Origin: AP-15 sp963735445
Lineage (GTDB): Bacteria > Pseudomonadota > Alphaproteobacteria > ATCC43930 > CGMCC-115725
Reading direction: 5' to 3'
Length of the DNA: 64,000 nucleotides
NCBI GenBank assembly: GCA_963735445.1
Contig: CAVTLC010000004.1
Location: 62,001 to 126,000, forward strand
Shown: positions 17,595 through 27,276 of the stretch, piece after piece
Layout of the letters: every line of letters begins with the position of its first letter
Numbering within the stretch: the first letter of the stretch is position 1
Translations under genes and position numbers: made by a program
Notes under the pieces: model-generated
The model's input: only the letters and a program-made list of their open reading frames with translations
Told to the model about the DNA's origin: nothing
Databases searched by the model: none

Positions 17595-18029
17595 ATGACC
17601 ATGCGGATCGTCCAGACCCGACTGACCCTCGATACCGAACCACGCGAGATCAAGGAGATCACCGCCGAGGTCCAGCGGTGGGTTGCTCAACAGGGCATCG
17701 GCACCGGGTTGTTGTCGGTGTACATCTCACACACCTCGGCCTCGCTGCTGATCCAGGAGAACGCCTCGCCTGACGTCAGGCATGACCTCGAAGCGTTTCT
17801 GCGGCGGATCGTTCCCGAGAATATGGCGCTTTACCGTCACAACGACGAAGGACCGGACGACATGCCGGCGCACATCAAGAGCATGCTGACCCAGACCCAG
17901 CTGACGATCCCGGTCACCGATGGGCGGCTGCAGCTCGGCACCTGGCAAGGGATCTTTCTGCTCGAGCACCGCGCATCGCCACATCGCCGTTCGCTGATCC
18001 TGACCCTGATCGGTCAGGACACAGGCTGA
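17595..18029 (+). CDS. YjbQ/UPF0047 family protein (secondary thiamine-phosphate synthase type)
   Basis: A 144-residue protein with the family landmarks LLSVYISHTSASLLIQENA, DLEAFLRRIVP, the Y-R-H-N-D-E-G-P-D-D-M-PAHIK segment carrying metal or phosphate ligands, and GTWQGIFLLEHR near the end. Members of this family show weak thiamine-phosphate synthase activity in vitro, but the physiological role is not settled. Two ATGs lie close together (17595 and 17601); I keep the first. It is divergent from ivd with a 111-base spacer. Confidence 0.9.
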   Translation: MTMRIVQTRLTLDTEPREIKEITAEVQRWVAQQGIGTGLLSVYISHTSASLLIQENASPDVRHDLEAFLRRIVPENMALYRHNDEGPDDMPAHIKSMLTQTQLTIPVTDGRLQLGTWQGIFLLEHRASPHRRSLILTLIGQDTG

Positions 18030-18207
18030 CATCGCCGCTGCTCGCAGGGCTTGGCGGCATCGCGGCAGTGTGCTTCTCCCCGTGCAGCCCTAGGCACAGC
18101 CATTTCCGGTCGTGTCGCCCGGCCGGCCAGCTGCTGCGCGATGCCCGCGGGTTGGCGCGCGCGAACGGGGGTGCTATCTCGCCGCGGTACGCGTTTCGTG
18201 AGGGCAA

Positions 18208-19741
18208 ATGGACAACATTCTCGACCGCTTGGATGAAAAGCGCCGAGCCGCTCATCAGGGTGGTGGGGCGGCGCGCGTCGAGGCGCAGCACCGCCGCGGC
18301 AAGCTGACCGCGCGCGAGCGGATCGAACTCTTGCTCGACCCCCAATCCTTTGAGGAATGGGACATGTTTGTCGAGCATCGCAGCCACGATTTCGGCATCG
18401 ACCGGCACCGCATACCAGGCGACGGCGTCGTTACCGGCTATGGCACGGTCAACGGCCGGCTGGTCTTTGTCTTCAGCCAGGATTTCACCGTGTTCGGCGG
18501 TTCGCTGAGCGAGGCGCACGCCGAAAAAATCTGCAAGATCATGGATCAGGCGATGAACGTCGGCGCACCGGTGATCGGGATCAACGATTCCGGCGGGGCG
18601 CGCATCCAGGATGGGGTCGCCTCGCTGGCCGGCTATGCCGAGGTTTTCGAGCGCAACGTGCTCGCCTCCGGCGTGATCCCGCAGGTTTCGCTGATCATGG
18701 GGCCGTGCGCCGGTGGTGCAGTGTACTCACCGGCGATGACCGACTTCATCTTTATGGTCAAGGACACTTCGTACATGTTCGTGACCGGACCGGAGGTCGT
18801 GCGCACCGTCACCCATGAGAGTGTGACCCAGGAAGAATTGGGCGGGGCGCTGACTCATACCAGCCGCTCGGGCGTCGCTGACCGCGCTTTCGCCAATGAT
18901 GTCGAAGCGTTACTCGAACTCCGCCGATTTATCGATTTTTTGCCGGCTTCGAATCGCGTCCAGCCGCCATTGCGGCCGACCGCCGATCCGCGCGATCGCG
19001 CCGAGCCGTCGCTCGATACGCTCGTGCCGGGCAATCCGAACAAGCCCTACGACATGAAGGAGTTGATCCTAAAGGTCGTCGACGAGGGCGATTTTTTCGA
19101 GGTGCAACCCGATTTTGCGCGAAACATCGTGGTCGGTTTTGCGCGGATCGAAGGTTCGCCGATCGGTATCGTCGCCAACCAACCGATGGTGCTGGCCGGT
19201 TGCCTCGACATCGACAGTTCGCGCAAGGCAGCACGGTTCGTTCGCTTTTGCGACTGCTTTCAGCATCCCGATCGTAACTTTTGTCGATGTCCCCGGATTT
19301 CTGCCGGGTACCGCGCAGGAATATGGCGGGATAATCAAGCACGGCGCCAAATTGCTGTTCGCCTATGCCGAGGCGACCGTGCCCAAGGTTACACTGATTA
19401 CGCGCAAGGCCTATGGCGGGGCCTATGACGTGATGAGCTCAAAACATTTGCGCGGCGATTTGAATTTTGCGTGGCCCTCCGCCGAAATCGCGGTGATGGG
19501 GCCAAAAGGCGCGGTCGAGATCATCTTTCGCGCCGATCTTGGCGATACCGCGGCAATCGAGGCCCGCACCGAAGAATACCGCGAGAAATTCGCAAATCCG
19601 TTTGTCGCTGCGAGCCGCGGCTTTATCGATGACGTAATCCCACCGCGCGATACCCGCCGCCGGCTCGCCCGCGCGCTCGCAATGCTCCGCGGCAAGCAGT
19701 TGAGCAATCCGCCCAAAAAGCACGACAACATCCCGCTTTAA
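18208..19741 (+). CDS. pccB: Acyl-CoA carboxylase carboxyltransferase subunit (propionyl-CoA carboxylase beta), interrupted by a frameshift
   Basis: It transfers carboxyl from biotin to propionyl-CoA (or a similar acyl-CoA). The first frame starts MDNILDRLDEKRRAAHQGGG and contains the two-domain crotonase fold with INDSGGARIQDGV and MGPCAGGAVYSPAMTDF. After about 19254 the sense continues in another frame with IPIVTFVDVPGFLPGTAQEYGG and the C-terminal PFVAASRGFIDDVI and NPPKKHDNIPL. Deleting one base at 19254/19255 gives RFCDAFSIPIV and 510 codons, the normal length for PccB. Both halves are highly conserved, so I read this as a consensus error. The biotin-carrying alpha subunit is not in the window. 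Confidence 0.88.
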
Positions 19742-19763
19742 ATACGGCTCGTTTAAATACGAC

Positions 19764-19790
19764 GGGGGCGCCGCGTATGGCGGCACCCCC
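19764..19790. terminator. Hairpin between convergent pccB and DUF2382 genes
   Basis: GGGGGCGCCGC and GCGGCACCCCC can pair with one mismatch around a short TAT loop, in the 76-base spacer of two convergent genes. No T-run follows on either side, so it would be an imperfect intrinsic terminator at best. Location and stem strength are the only support. Confidence 0.4.
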
Positions 19791-19817
19791 AGTTCAGGCG
19801 ACATCGTGAATTCAGGG

Positions 19818-20978
19818 CTAAGGTTTGCGCTCCTCGGGGACGGTGCGTTCGAGACGGTCCCTGCGTTCGAGGTTATCCGCCCGACCGCCGGCCTCGTTTT
19901 CGACATCAACCCTGGTCTGGCGGACGGTGTCGCGGACCTTCTCTGTCCGCTCGTCGACATCCCGCCGGACGACGACTTCCTCAACGTTCCGCGCGCGTTT
20001 CTCGACCACGGGCTCTTCGTGCCGCTCGACGACCTCGAACTCGCGCTCCTGCGGTACCTCAGCGCGTAGCCCCGCCTCACCGGTGACCGGACGGTGTTCG
20101 ACAATGACGCGCTCGTCACGCAAGGTCACATCCCTTTCGACCGGCGTCTCGACGACATAGGTGCGGATCCGATAACGCCGCTCTTCCGCGCGCTTTCCGA
20201 CTTTCAATTCCTCTTTGACGACCGGGATCACCTGCTCCTTGCCGGTCTCCATTCCGGCTCGCTCGCCACGATAGTCCGTCGTCGCGGCGGCGGTACCCGG
20301 GATCGTCGTGGAAGTCGCACCGATCGGGGCGCCGGCGGTGCCGGTGTCGGTCCCAGTGACAGTATCGCGGCGGCTCCATGCCTCGGGTGAGCCAAGCGCA
20401 GTTTCGCTGACGGGCCCTGAGCAGCGTGGGCGAGGGCGTCTCGATCCAACCGTGAGCCGAGGCCTACCCCGTCCCAGCAGACGTTTCAAGCCCCGTGCGA
20501 TCCCCTGCTGACGCATCGCGGGGTTCGCCGTTTCAAGTGCGTCAGCCGGACGCGCTACCGGCTCGCCACGCGTATCGAGCGGTTCGGCGTAGCGGTCCCG
20601 CCGTTCATAGCCGGCAGACTCGGCTTCCGGGAAGTCAATTGGATCGAATTCTTCCAGGACATCCGCGACTCGATCCTCCTGCCCGATATCCCGAACAAAC
20701 ACTGATAGCGCGGTGCGCCCTTCGCGGAGATTTGATTGATACCAGCTGCGATCGTTCTCGGGCACCTCGTCGCGGCCAAACAGCCAGTCCCAGAAACCAC
20801 CTTGATGATGCTCGTGCGGGGCATGCCTCTCGCTCAAATCCGACGTGCCGCCTGCAACATCGGACGCGGCGCTCATTCTGATATCGCTGCTCGGAATTCC
20901 AATTTCGATCAATCGGTCGCGCGCGCGCTCGGCGGTATCGCGCGAACCGTAGACCGCTACAATATTGTGCCCATCCAT
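19818..20978 (-). CDS. DUF2382 (YsnF/AvaK) domain stress protein with N-terminal GsiB/DUF1269-like region
   Basis: A 386-residue hydrophilic protein. The N-terminus (NIVAVYGSRDTAERARDRLIEIGI) resembles the short ferredoxin-like domain found in general-stress YflT-type proteins. A G/W/F-containing linker (GGFWDWLFG) and a low-complexity middle follow. The C-terminal 130 residues form a typical DUF2382 domain, with IPVVKEELKVGKRAEERRYRIRTYVVETPVERDVTLRDE and repeated E-E-V-V-V-R-R-D. ATG 20978 is preceded by GGAGAAGAGACC, a good ribosome binding site; the frame is open upstream. The role is probably in stress tolerance; biochemical function is unknown. Confidence 0.83.
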   Translation of the reverse strand: MDGHNIVAVYGSRDTAERARDRLIEIGIPSSDIRMSAASDVAGGTSDLSERHAPHEHHQGGFWDWLFGRDEVPENDRSWYQSNLREGRTALSVFVRDIGQEDRVADVLEEFDPIDFPEAESAGYERRDRYAEPLDTRGEPVARPADALETANPAMRQQGIARGLKRLLGRGRPRLTVGSRRPRPRCSGPVSETALGSPEAWSRRDTVTGTDTGTAGAPIGATSTTIPGTAAATTDYRGERAGMETGKEQVIPVVKEELKVGKRAEERRYRIRTYVVETPVERDVTLRDERVIVEHRPVTGEAGLRAEVPQEREFEVVERHEEPVVEKRARNVEEVVVRRDVDERTEKVRDTVRQTRVDVENEAGGRADNLERRDRLERTVPEERKP

Positions 20979-21257
20979 GGTCTCTTCTCCGTGTTTCGGG
21001 TGACAACCAGACAAACGCTGCTGTCATGGCGGGCGGTTCCGAAAAACCCAGAGAAGGGGGTCGTAGAGGATTGTAAAACGTTAAGGTTGATGAACTTGAA
21101 ACGCTCTGTTCTCTCAGAATGATCGGCTTCGCAGGCTCTCAGCTTCAGAACATCTGCAAACGCTTTGCCGAGGTACCCCGTTTCATTTGGGCTAGTACGC
21201 TCGGATCATGTGGGCCGGGCGGTCGCGAAATCCTTTTGTCGTCGTGGTGGATATGCC

Positions 21258-23423
21258 TCAGCTCCCTCCGCCTATGCTCGAAGGTTGCACTCTACCTCGT
21301 GAGTGAGGATGCGGCACCCAAGGACGATCGCCGCGGCTGCCATTGGCGCTGTCGATCGTGATGCTGTCAGGGCGGAGCCATAGTGCGACGGCGCCAAGCC
21401 GCCATGAATCGATACGATCGACGACCGGCATGACCGAGCGGCAGCGGAACCCGGCGGGCACCTGACTGACGATCGCGTCAAAGCTGCCGCAATCGAGGGG
21501 CAATGCCGCAGCTCCGGTAACGATCGCGACGATCCGCCCGCGCGCCGAATACCGACACAGCGCATCGGTGCAATCGAGTGCCCCGCCCCGATCACCGGAC
21601 GGCCAGGGAAGCACGTCGAGGCCGGTCTCCTCGCGGAGAAACGAAGCCTGGATCTGCTCGCCATGATCGGCCGCACTCCAGTAAGCGCCCTCGGGCGATC
21701 GCACCGCTAGAAAGCGTCCGAGATCAGCGAGCACGATGTCTGGCGGCCGCGTCAGCGCCATGGCGGCAAGGCCCGCCGTAATCGCGGCAATGCCCCAAAG
21801 TCGCCACGGCTGACGCCACAGACACAACCACAAGCCGCCAAACGAGACCAACGCCAGACCCGCGGCCGGCAATCGCGGCATCGGCCACACATTACCCGGT
21901 AACGCCGATACCCCTTGCGCAACAAAGATCGTCGTGTCGATACCCCAACCCATTGGGATCAGCGCCCATCGTTCGAGACCGAACGGCATCAGCAGGCAGG
22001 TGACGACGCCCCAAGGTAGCGTCCATACCGCGCTCAACGGCACCGCCACGACATTGGCGAGCGGCGAGTAAAAGGCGATGTGGTGAAAATGGTAGACCGA
22101 AAATGGATCGGTCCCGACCGTGACGACGACGGTCGTCACCACCACCGCTCCGGCGTAACCCAGCACTCGCCCGGACCATGACGGCCGGTGTAGTAGGCGG
22201 CCCAGCCGGCTGCCATAAGTCTCATAAACCGCGATCAGCGCCACAACGGCGCCAAACGACATCTGAAAGCTGACGCCGACCAGGCTTTCGGGTTCGACGG
22301 CCAGTACGAAGGCAGCAGCTAGGGCACAGATCCGCATCGAAATGCGTAGCCGATCGATCAGGATTGCGGCGAAGACGAGCCCGTTCATGGCAAAGGCGCG
22401 CTGGGTCGGGATCGCTCCCCCGGACAGCAGCAGGTAACAGGTGAGCACGACCAAGGCGGCGGTGGCCGCAATCTTTTTTATCGGATAGCGCAGCGCGATC
22501 CACGGGATTAGCGCCAGAGCGGCGCGTACCGTAAAAAAAACGAAGCCGCCGACGAGGCCAAGATGTAGCCCGGCGATTGCCAACAGATGCTGCAGCCCCG
22601 ATTGGCGAAAGGCTTCCTTGATTTCTTCGGAGATTGCGCCGCGCTTGCCGGTGATCAGCGCCGAGGCGACACCGCCAGTCGAGCCGGGTAGCACGGCGAT
22701 AATCCGGCGCGACATCTCGGTGCGCAAACGCCGCAAACTCTCGCGCCAGCCGCCATGCGCGTCATTGGTCTTGCCTTCCGCCCGATGCGCCGGGCCGAGG
22801 CTGTACCCGACGCCACCGATTTGTGCGAAATAGGCCTCGCGCTGCATGTCGTGAGCGCCGGGGAGAATCTGCCCCGGAACGGGATAGAGGATGGCATGCA
22901 TATCAACTCGATCACCCGGCGCCAGCAGGTCGCTCGCCGCTCCGATATGGATCCGCAGCCGCAAGGGTTGGCGGCTGGCATCGAGCCCGGGCAAGGGGTC
23001 GGGCGCCACAATCACTCGCCAGCCGCGATCGACCGAGTCGATGTCGAGAACCCGGCCGGTGACCGTCACCGGGCCGAGACGACGCTGGAGTGTTGGCGCC
23101 TCGCGCTGCCAACTTGTCTCGCCGATCAGGGCAAAGCCGGCACAAAACATTGCCAGGGCAAGCGCCGCCTCACACAGCAGCGGGCGTTTTTGCAGCAACA
23201 ATGCGCCAACCCCGGCGACGAGGGCGGCGCCAAAGCCAAGCCACAGCGGCGGCTCAAAGGTCAGCGCGAAATAGACGCCGATGCCCCCACCAAAGCATAC
23301 CGGCAGCCACAGCAGCCGGCGCTCGCCCTCAGCGGCATAGTATTCGGCGACCGTCTTGAACTGCCGCGCGCCCCATGCCGAGGCTGCGCCGAGCCCACCG
23401 CCCGCTATCGCCGCATCCGCCAT
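21258..23423 (-). CDS. comEC: ComEC/Rec2 family DNA-uptake channel protein
   Basis: About 721 residues with many membrane segments. An N-terminal DUF4131-like region comes first (LLWLPVCFGGGIGVYFAL, then an OB-like part with PVTVTGRVLDIDSV and PGDRVDMHAILYPVPG). The ComEC competence domain follows, with LITGKRGAISEEIKEAFRQSGLQHLLAIAGLHLGLVGG, the family signature, and a PTQRAFAM motif. The C-terminus lacks an intact HxHxDH metallo-beta-lactamase domain, as is usual in alphaproteobacterial forms. ATG 23423 is chosen because ADAAIAGGGLG precedes the first conserved segment. It forms the inner-membrane pore for transforming DNA. Confidence 0.9.
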   Translation of the reverse strand: MADAAIAGGGLGAASAWGARQFKTVAEYYAAEGERRLLWLPVCFGGGIGVYFALTFEPPLWLGFGAALVAGVGALLLQKRPLLCEAALALAMFCAGFALIGETSWQREAPTLQRRLGPVTVTGRVLDIDSVDRGWRVIVAPDPLPGLDASRQPLRLRIHIGAASDLLAPGDRVDMHAILYPVPGQILPGAHDMQREAYFAQIGGVGYSLGPAHRAEGKTNDAHGGWRESLRRLRTEMSRRIIAVLPGSTGGVASALITGKRGAISEEIKEAFRQSGLQHLLAIAGLHLGLVGGFVFFTVRAALALIPWIALRYPIKKIAATAALVVLTCYLLLSGGAIPTQRAFAMNGLVFAAILIDRLRISMRICALAAAFVLAVEPESLVGVSFQMSFGAVVALIAVYETYGSRLGRLLHRPSWSGRVLGYAGAVVVTTVVVTVGTDPFSVYHFHHIAFYSPLANVVAVPLSAVWTLPWGVVTCLLMPFGLERWALIPMGWGIDTTIFVAQGVSALPGNVWPMPRLPAAGLALVSFGGLWLCLWRQPWRLWGIAAITAGLAAMALTRPPDIVLADLGRFLAVRSPEGAYWSAADHGEQIQASFLREETGLDVLPWPSGDRGGALDCTDALCRYSARGRIVAIVTGAAALPLDCGSFDAIVSQVPAGFRCRSVMPVVDRIDSWRLGAVALWLRPDSITIDSANGSRGDRPWVPHPHSRGRVQPSSIGGGS

Positions 23424-23692
23424 TGTTGCCCCGCCATTCGCGATGTTAAATAAGCGCAATGCGCACGACAAGTGAAGCGGGTGGCCTAATTTTGACGTCT
23501 GATTGACGATTTTCTTAAGGCCGCGCAAAATTGATTCGGATAATCTCCGAAGTTCTTGACACAATTTAGGAAGCGGGTGCGATGCGAAACCAACCGTCGG
23601 CTGGATTATCAAAGTAGTTCATTACACGCATGTTGCCGGCGGAAGCCGGGGCGAGCATCGAGAGCCGCCGCCGAAGCCTCGGGGAGAAAGCT

Positions 23693-24506
23693 TTGCATCG
23701 CCATTCGCGTTTTCGACTTACCCGCTTCGCGGCGGTGCTCGCTGTCATTCTCGGCTGCGCTCCGCTCCTGTCGCTCGCGGATGGATCGGCGGCAGCGCAA
23801 CAATCGCCGGCGGTATCGCAATCGAGCGGCCCGGAGGCGGGTGCCGCAGCCTGCATCGTTGCACCGCGGCCGGATTCATTGTGGTCGCTGGCCCAATGCT
23901 GCTCGAGAAATCTACACAGCAACCGCGGCTGCCGAGCCTATGACGCTGCCGATAAATACATCATCCTCAAAGACAATAGCCCGGCCAAGCCCGCCGCTTA
24001 TCTGATAATCCCGACAATCCGGGTCCCAGGCATCGAGGACAAGCAGATCTTTTCACCGCCAGTCGTTGATTTCTGGGAATACGGGTGGCAGCAAGCGCAG
24101 CTCCTCGTCAACAAGCCGGCCGCCGATATCGGCCTCGCGATCAATTCAAAGCACGGACGCACTCAGAACCAGCTCCACATTCACATCGCCTGCGTGTTGC
24201 CCGCGGTCGCCCGGACCCTCGCCAGCCAGGCAGCGATCGGGACCGATCCGGCCACCGCGACAACAGCTCGCCTTAGCCCCGGCCAACCATGTCTACCGGG
24301 TGATCAAGGTGAATAAGCTCGCCGGCGCCGACAGCCCGTTCACGCTGGTAGCGGCCATGCCGGATGCGGCTGCGCATATGGCCGACCAAAGCATTGCCGT
24401 TATCGGATCAGCCACCCCCAATACCTACTTCGTCCTTGACACCTGGGCTAATGGCGCCAACCCGGCTTTTGCCGAAGAGCTGCTCGACCAGAATTGCGGC
24501 AGTTGA
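23693..24506 (+). CDS. cdh: CDP-diacylglycerol pyrophosphatase (Cdh)-like protein, interrupted by a frameshift
   Basis: The enzyme hydrolyses CDP-diacylglycerol to phosphatidate and CMP; it belongs to the HIT-like family. The first frame carries a signal sequence (FAAVLAVILGCAPLLSLADG), DKYIILKDNSPAKPAAYLIIPT, and the key motif RTQNQLHIHIACV with the HxH pair. The second frame (ALAPANHVYRVIKVNKLAGAD to the stop at 24506) continues the domain. Deleting one base around 24250-24270 gives 270 codons. I start at TTG 23693 because GGGGAGAAAG sits just upstream and the signal peptide then has a normal length; an ATG at 23630 is the alternative. Confidence 0.8.
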
Positions 24507-24787
24507 GCGCTGGCTTCACAATTCGGAAGTAAGGTCGAAGCTCGCAGTGGGGTTCGCGCGCGCAGAAGATGATGCTCCAAATATCGTGGAATTTAGAAAA
24601 GCGCGCTCATCGATGGTCCACTGGGCGCGTGTCCGAGCAAGTAGCGCTTTGACAAATTCTCTACTGAGATAACCGGTAGCGGCATCGAATGCGTGCTGTG
24701 CCTCAGATCCGAGCCGGCTGAGCGAGGGGCGTCTACGGTCGCACCTATCTCCGCGAGCGTTGCCCCGCTGTTAATGTTTGAGCTTCG

Positions 24788-25864
24788 CTATACTCGTCGC
24801 AATGCGTCCGCATAACAGCGCAAACGCCACGCCATTCCGCTGCGGAACCATTCCGCGCCGAGAGCGGGCATGATGGAGACAGTTCGCCACCGCGTCCGGG
24901 TGTGTTCGCTCGGGAGATATCCCAGGTCCGTCATCATTTCGCCGGTCAGATGTTCGACGAGGCGTATCTCACGCCGGGTCAGATCGGAACGCCAGCCTTC
25001 CACCTCGCCTCTGCGGAAGAACCCTGGTAACTGGTGGGCGTAAGTCGCAGCTAATTTGGGCGCCGCCGCCGAGCGAAGGTGGTCAATCTGATGATCACGT
25101 AAAATGCTGGCTGCCTCCGCTGCGGAAATGTCCAACCCGCACCACTCGTAGACCGAGTGCAAAGTGGATGCCCCGTCGTTTTTCAAATCCTTATAGCGGA
25201 CTTCGAGATAGTTCGGCGTAGCGCCCGCGATCTCGCGACCGGCTCTGACGCAGTCCGCCCATAACGAGCAAGCCTGGGAAATTCGCCTAGGGGCCCACTT
25301 GGCGCCGAAACTGTGGCCTGCGGCGCGCATCGATGCCACCGCACCGCGCGGGTCCCTGATAATGTGGATAAAGTGAGCCTGCGGGAAGACCGCAAGAATC
25401 TCGCGCCAATGGAAGACGTGATAGGGACTTTTCTCCAGAACAATCGTCGCCCCCGGTTTCGTCGCCAGGATTCGCGCCATGAGCTTCGAAGCAAGGTCAC
25501 GTATGAGGGCGACGTATTCGTCTTCCTCCATCAGATGGTGAAGACCCACTGGAGCCCGTGAATCGCGATAGTATCGCCAGCCCGCAAAAAGTGACGAAAG
25601 ATATGACTGAAACAGGTGGCTTTCCACAGCTGTAGCAACGCTGGGCGATGCGGATACCAACAGCTGCAGCCAGGTCGTGCCGCTACGCGGCGCGCCGACA
25701 ACAAAGATAAGCTTGGTGTCCGGCGGCAGGCCGCGCTCGATGTCACGCGACGGGCGGCACACAGTGATGTTCCGCATCATCCCAGCGCCAGTCCCAATCA
25801 CGGCGCCGTGCTGGTCTCCGTCCGATTTGCGGTTGTCGGCATTTTGAATGAGAGTTAGAGACAA
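24788..25864 (-). CDS. Sulfotransferase family protein
   Basis: A protein of up to 358 residues with PAPS-binding elements of sulfotransferases. The 5'-phosphosulfate loop is VVGAPRSGTTWLQ near residues 56-68, and the 3'-phosphate motif is IIRDPRGAVASMR near 168-180. The family transfers sulfate from PAPS to hydroxyl or amine groups, often on glycans, lipids or proteins. The start is uncertain: TTG 25864, or the tandem ATGs at 25780/25777 that leave a more compact protein. No sulfate activation genes (cysD/N/C) are in the window, so the acceptor is unknown. Upstream there is an AT-rich stretch with a palindrome at 25954-25973. Confidence 0.85.
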   Translation of the reverse strand: MSLTLIQNADNRKSDGDQHGAVIGTGAGMMRNITVCRPSRDIERGLPPDTKLIFVVGAPRSGTTWLQLLVSASPSVATAVESHLFQSYLSSLFAGWRYYRDSRAPVGLHHLMEEDEYVALIRDLASKLMARILATKPGATIVLEKSPYHVFHWREILAVFPQAHFIHIIRDPRGAVASMRAAGHSFGAKWAPRRISQACSLWADCVRAGREIAGATPNYLEVRYKDLKNDGASTLHSVYEWCGLDISAAEAASILRDHQIDHLRSAAAPKLAATYAHQLPGFFRRGEVEGWRSDLTRREIRLVEHLTGEMMTDLGYLPSEHTRTRWRTVSIMPALGAEWFRSGMAWRLRCYADALRRV

Positions 25865-26484
25865 AGTCCAAACCCGACCAGCAGAGTATGAGACTCTAAA
25901 TTAACTATGTCTCACGGTTCAAGACCCTAGATGTCAGTATAATTAAAATTTATTTTGACGAATTCTCGTCAAAGCCGCGACGCTATACTTGGGAGATGGC
26001 GGAACTCGATATCGACTGGAACGCCCAGAATCCCTATACAGGTTGGCAATGCGGGCGGTTCTGGCCGGCACCATGCAGGACGGTGGGAGACGGCTTTTAC
26101 CCTTTAGGATTAGAAAAGGGCGTCTTGTTATCGGTGCTGGCCGTTCACAACGTGCGGAGGCGTTGCTAGGCCAATTCGGTCACGCTGACCTCGGTAGGGC
26201 CCTGCGTCGCGGCCGCCATCGTCGCACTCGAGCAGATCGGCAGCAAACTATGCGGCGTGGCTTGAAGGTCGGGGCCGACCGCCAGCACGACAAGGCATGT
26301 GCGCCACGACACCGCGATGCCGCGGGCCATGGTCTGCGACCCAGACAAGAGCTAGCGGATCAGACGGCGCTGGTAAAAGCCGCGAGACTGGCTCGTCCGG
26401 AGTCCCGGTAAGGTGCGTAACTAAGATCAAACGCGTATGATGGTACGAAGCTGCAAGTCGATGGCGGGTAAGGGGAGACCTGTG
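25865..26484. other. 620-base stretch without a convincing gene
   Basis: The first 110 bases are AT-rich, unlike the neighbourhood, and probably hold the sulfotransferase promoter. From 25996 a 57-codon plus-strand frame (MAELDIDWNAQNPYTGWQC onward) follows a GGGAG that directly abuts its ATG; I cannot recognise it. On the minus strand a 60-codon frame at 26166-26348 has protein-like composition but no recognisable family. The region could hold a degraded gene or a gene broken by consensus errors. Confidence 0.4.
25954..25973. promoter_or_regulatory. 20-bp palindrome upstream of the sulfotransferase gene
   Basis: TTTGACGA-ATTC-TCGTCAAA is a perfect inverted repeat with 8-base arms. It lies about 90 bases upstream of the sulfotransferase start in an AT-rich segment that also holds TATACT-like hexamers on both strands. 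Its form suits a dimeric repressor or activator site. No specific regulator can be named. Confidence 0.4.
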
Positions 26485-27276
26485 ATGCCGAATGATCCTT
26501 TCGTTGATGTCGCCGCCCTGACCTCACTGGGTCCGATCCAGTATTTTGATGCGCGCGATCAGACGATGTTTGATGCGGACCATGCTCCCGGTGCCGTGAA
26601 TGTGCCGGTCGAGGAATGGGATAAAGCGGCCAAAGCGGCCGACATCGGGTTCTTCAAGACCGCATACTGGGATCAGGCTCTTCGATCGCTTGGTGTCGAT
26701 CCTTCGGCTACTGCGGTGGCCTACGATGACGGCCGGATGACCAATGCCGCAAGGGTGTGGTTCTTTCTGCAGTATTTTGGGTTGAAGTCCGTCATCCTGA
26801 ATGGCGGCTGGCCGGCGCTCTCCTCGGCGACCGGCTTGCCAACAGCCGCTAAGCCCTCAGCAAGCGGTTTCCGCGCGGTCCCCGGTGCGGGTTCGGTTGG
26901 TTTGGTCGATCGGGAGATCCTCAAGCGTCAACTTGGTGGCGAGGCACACATATTCGACAGCCGAACGCGCGCCGAGTTCACCGGAGAGGATATGCGTAAC
27001 CGTACGCGCGGCGGGCATCTTCCGGGTGCGCGGCACCTGTCGCATGCCGATCTCCTAGAGAATGGCGTTGTTCGCCCCGCGCCGGTTCTGCGGGCCATGA
27101 TGGAACGGGTGGGATTTGGCCCCGGCGATCACATCGTGACCCACTGCGAAGGGGGTGGGCGGGCCGCGCTAGCAGCAGCCGCGGCGGTTCGCGCCGGATA
27201 TGACGACGTGCGCGTATATTACCTCAGCTTCGCGGATTGGGCGCGCGATGAGAGTTGCCCGATCATCCGCGATTAG
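26485..27276 (+). CDS. Two-domain rhodanese (thiosulfate/3-mercaptopyruvate sulfurtransferase)
   Basis: 263 residues forming two rhodanese domains. The first, inactive, domain runs from about 5 to 115 (YFDARDQTMFDADHAPGAVNV, VILNGGWPAL). The second runs from about 140 to 260 (IFDSRTRAEFTG, RGGHLPGARHLSH) and carries the active-site loop THCEGGGRAA with the persulfide-forming cysteine. CEGGGR differs from the CRKGVT of typical rhodaneses and the CGSGVT of mercaptopyruvate enzymes, so the sulfur donor is uncertain. ATG 26485 is preceded by AGGGGAGACC, a strong ribosome binding site, and is preferred over the upstream ATG 26437. The 3' end overlaps the convergent monooxygenase by four bases. Confidence 0.87.
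   Translation: MPNDPFVDVAALTSLGPIQYFDARDQTMFDADHAPGAVNVPVEEWDKAAKAADIGFFKTAYWDQALRSLGVDPSATAVAYDDGRMTNAARVWFFLQYFGLKSVILNGGWPALSSATGLPTAAKPSASGFRAVPGAGSVGLVDREILKRQLGGEAHIFDSRTRAEFTGEDMRNRTRGGHLPGARHLSHADLLENGVVRPAPVLRAMMERVGFGPGDHIVTHCEGGGRAALAAAAAVRAGYDDVRVYYLSFADWARDESCPIIRD

Noticed and set aside
25989..26411. A 140-codon plus-strand frame in the gap before the rhodanese
   Set aside because: Its composition is Arg-rich and shadow-like, it has no family resemblance, and shorter frames on the other strand compete with it.
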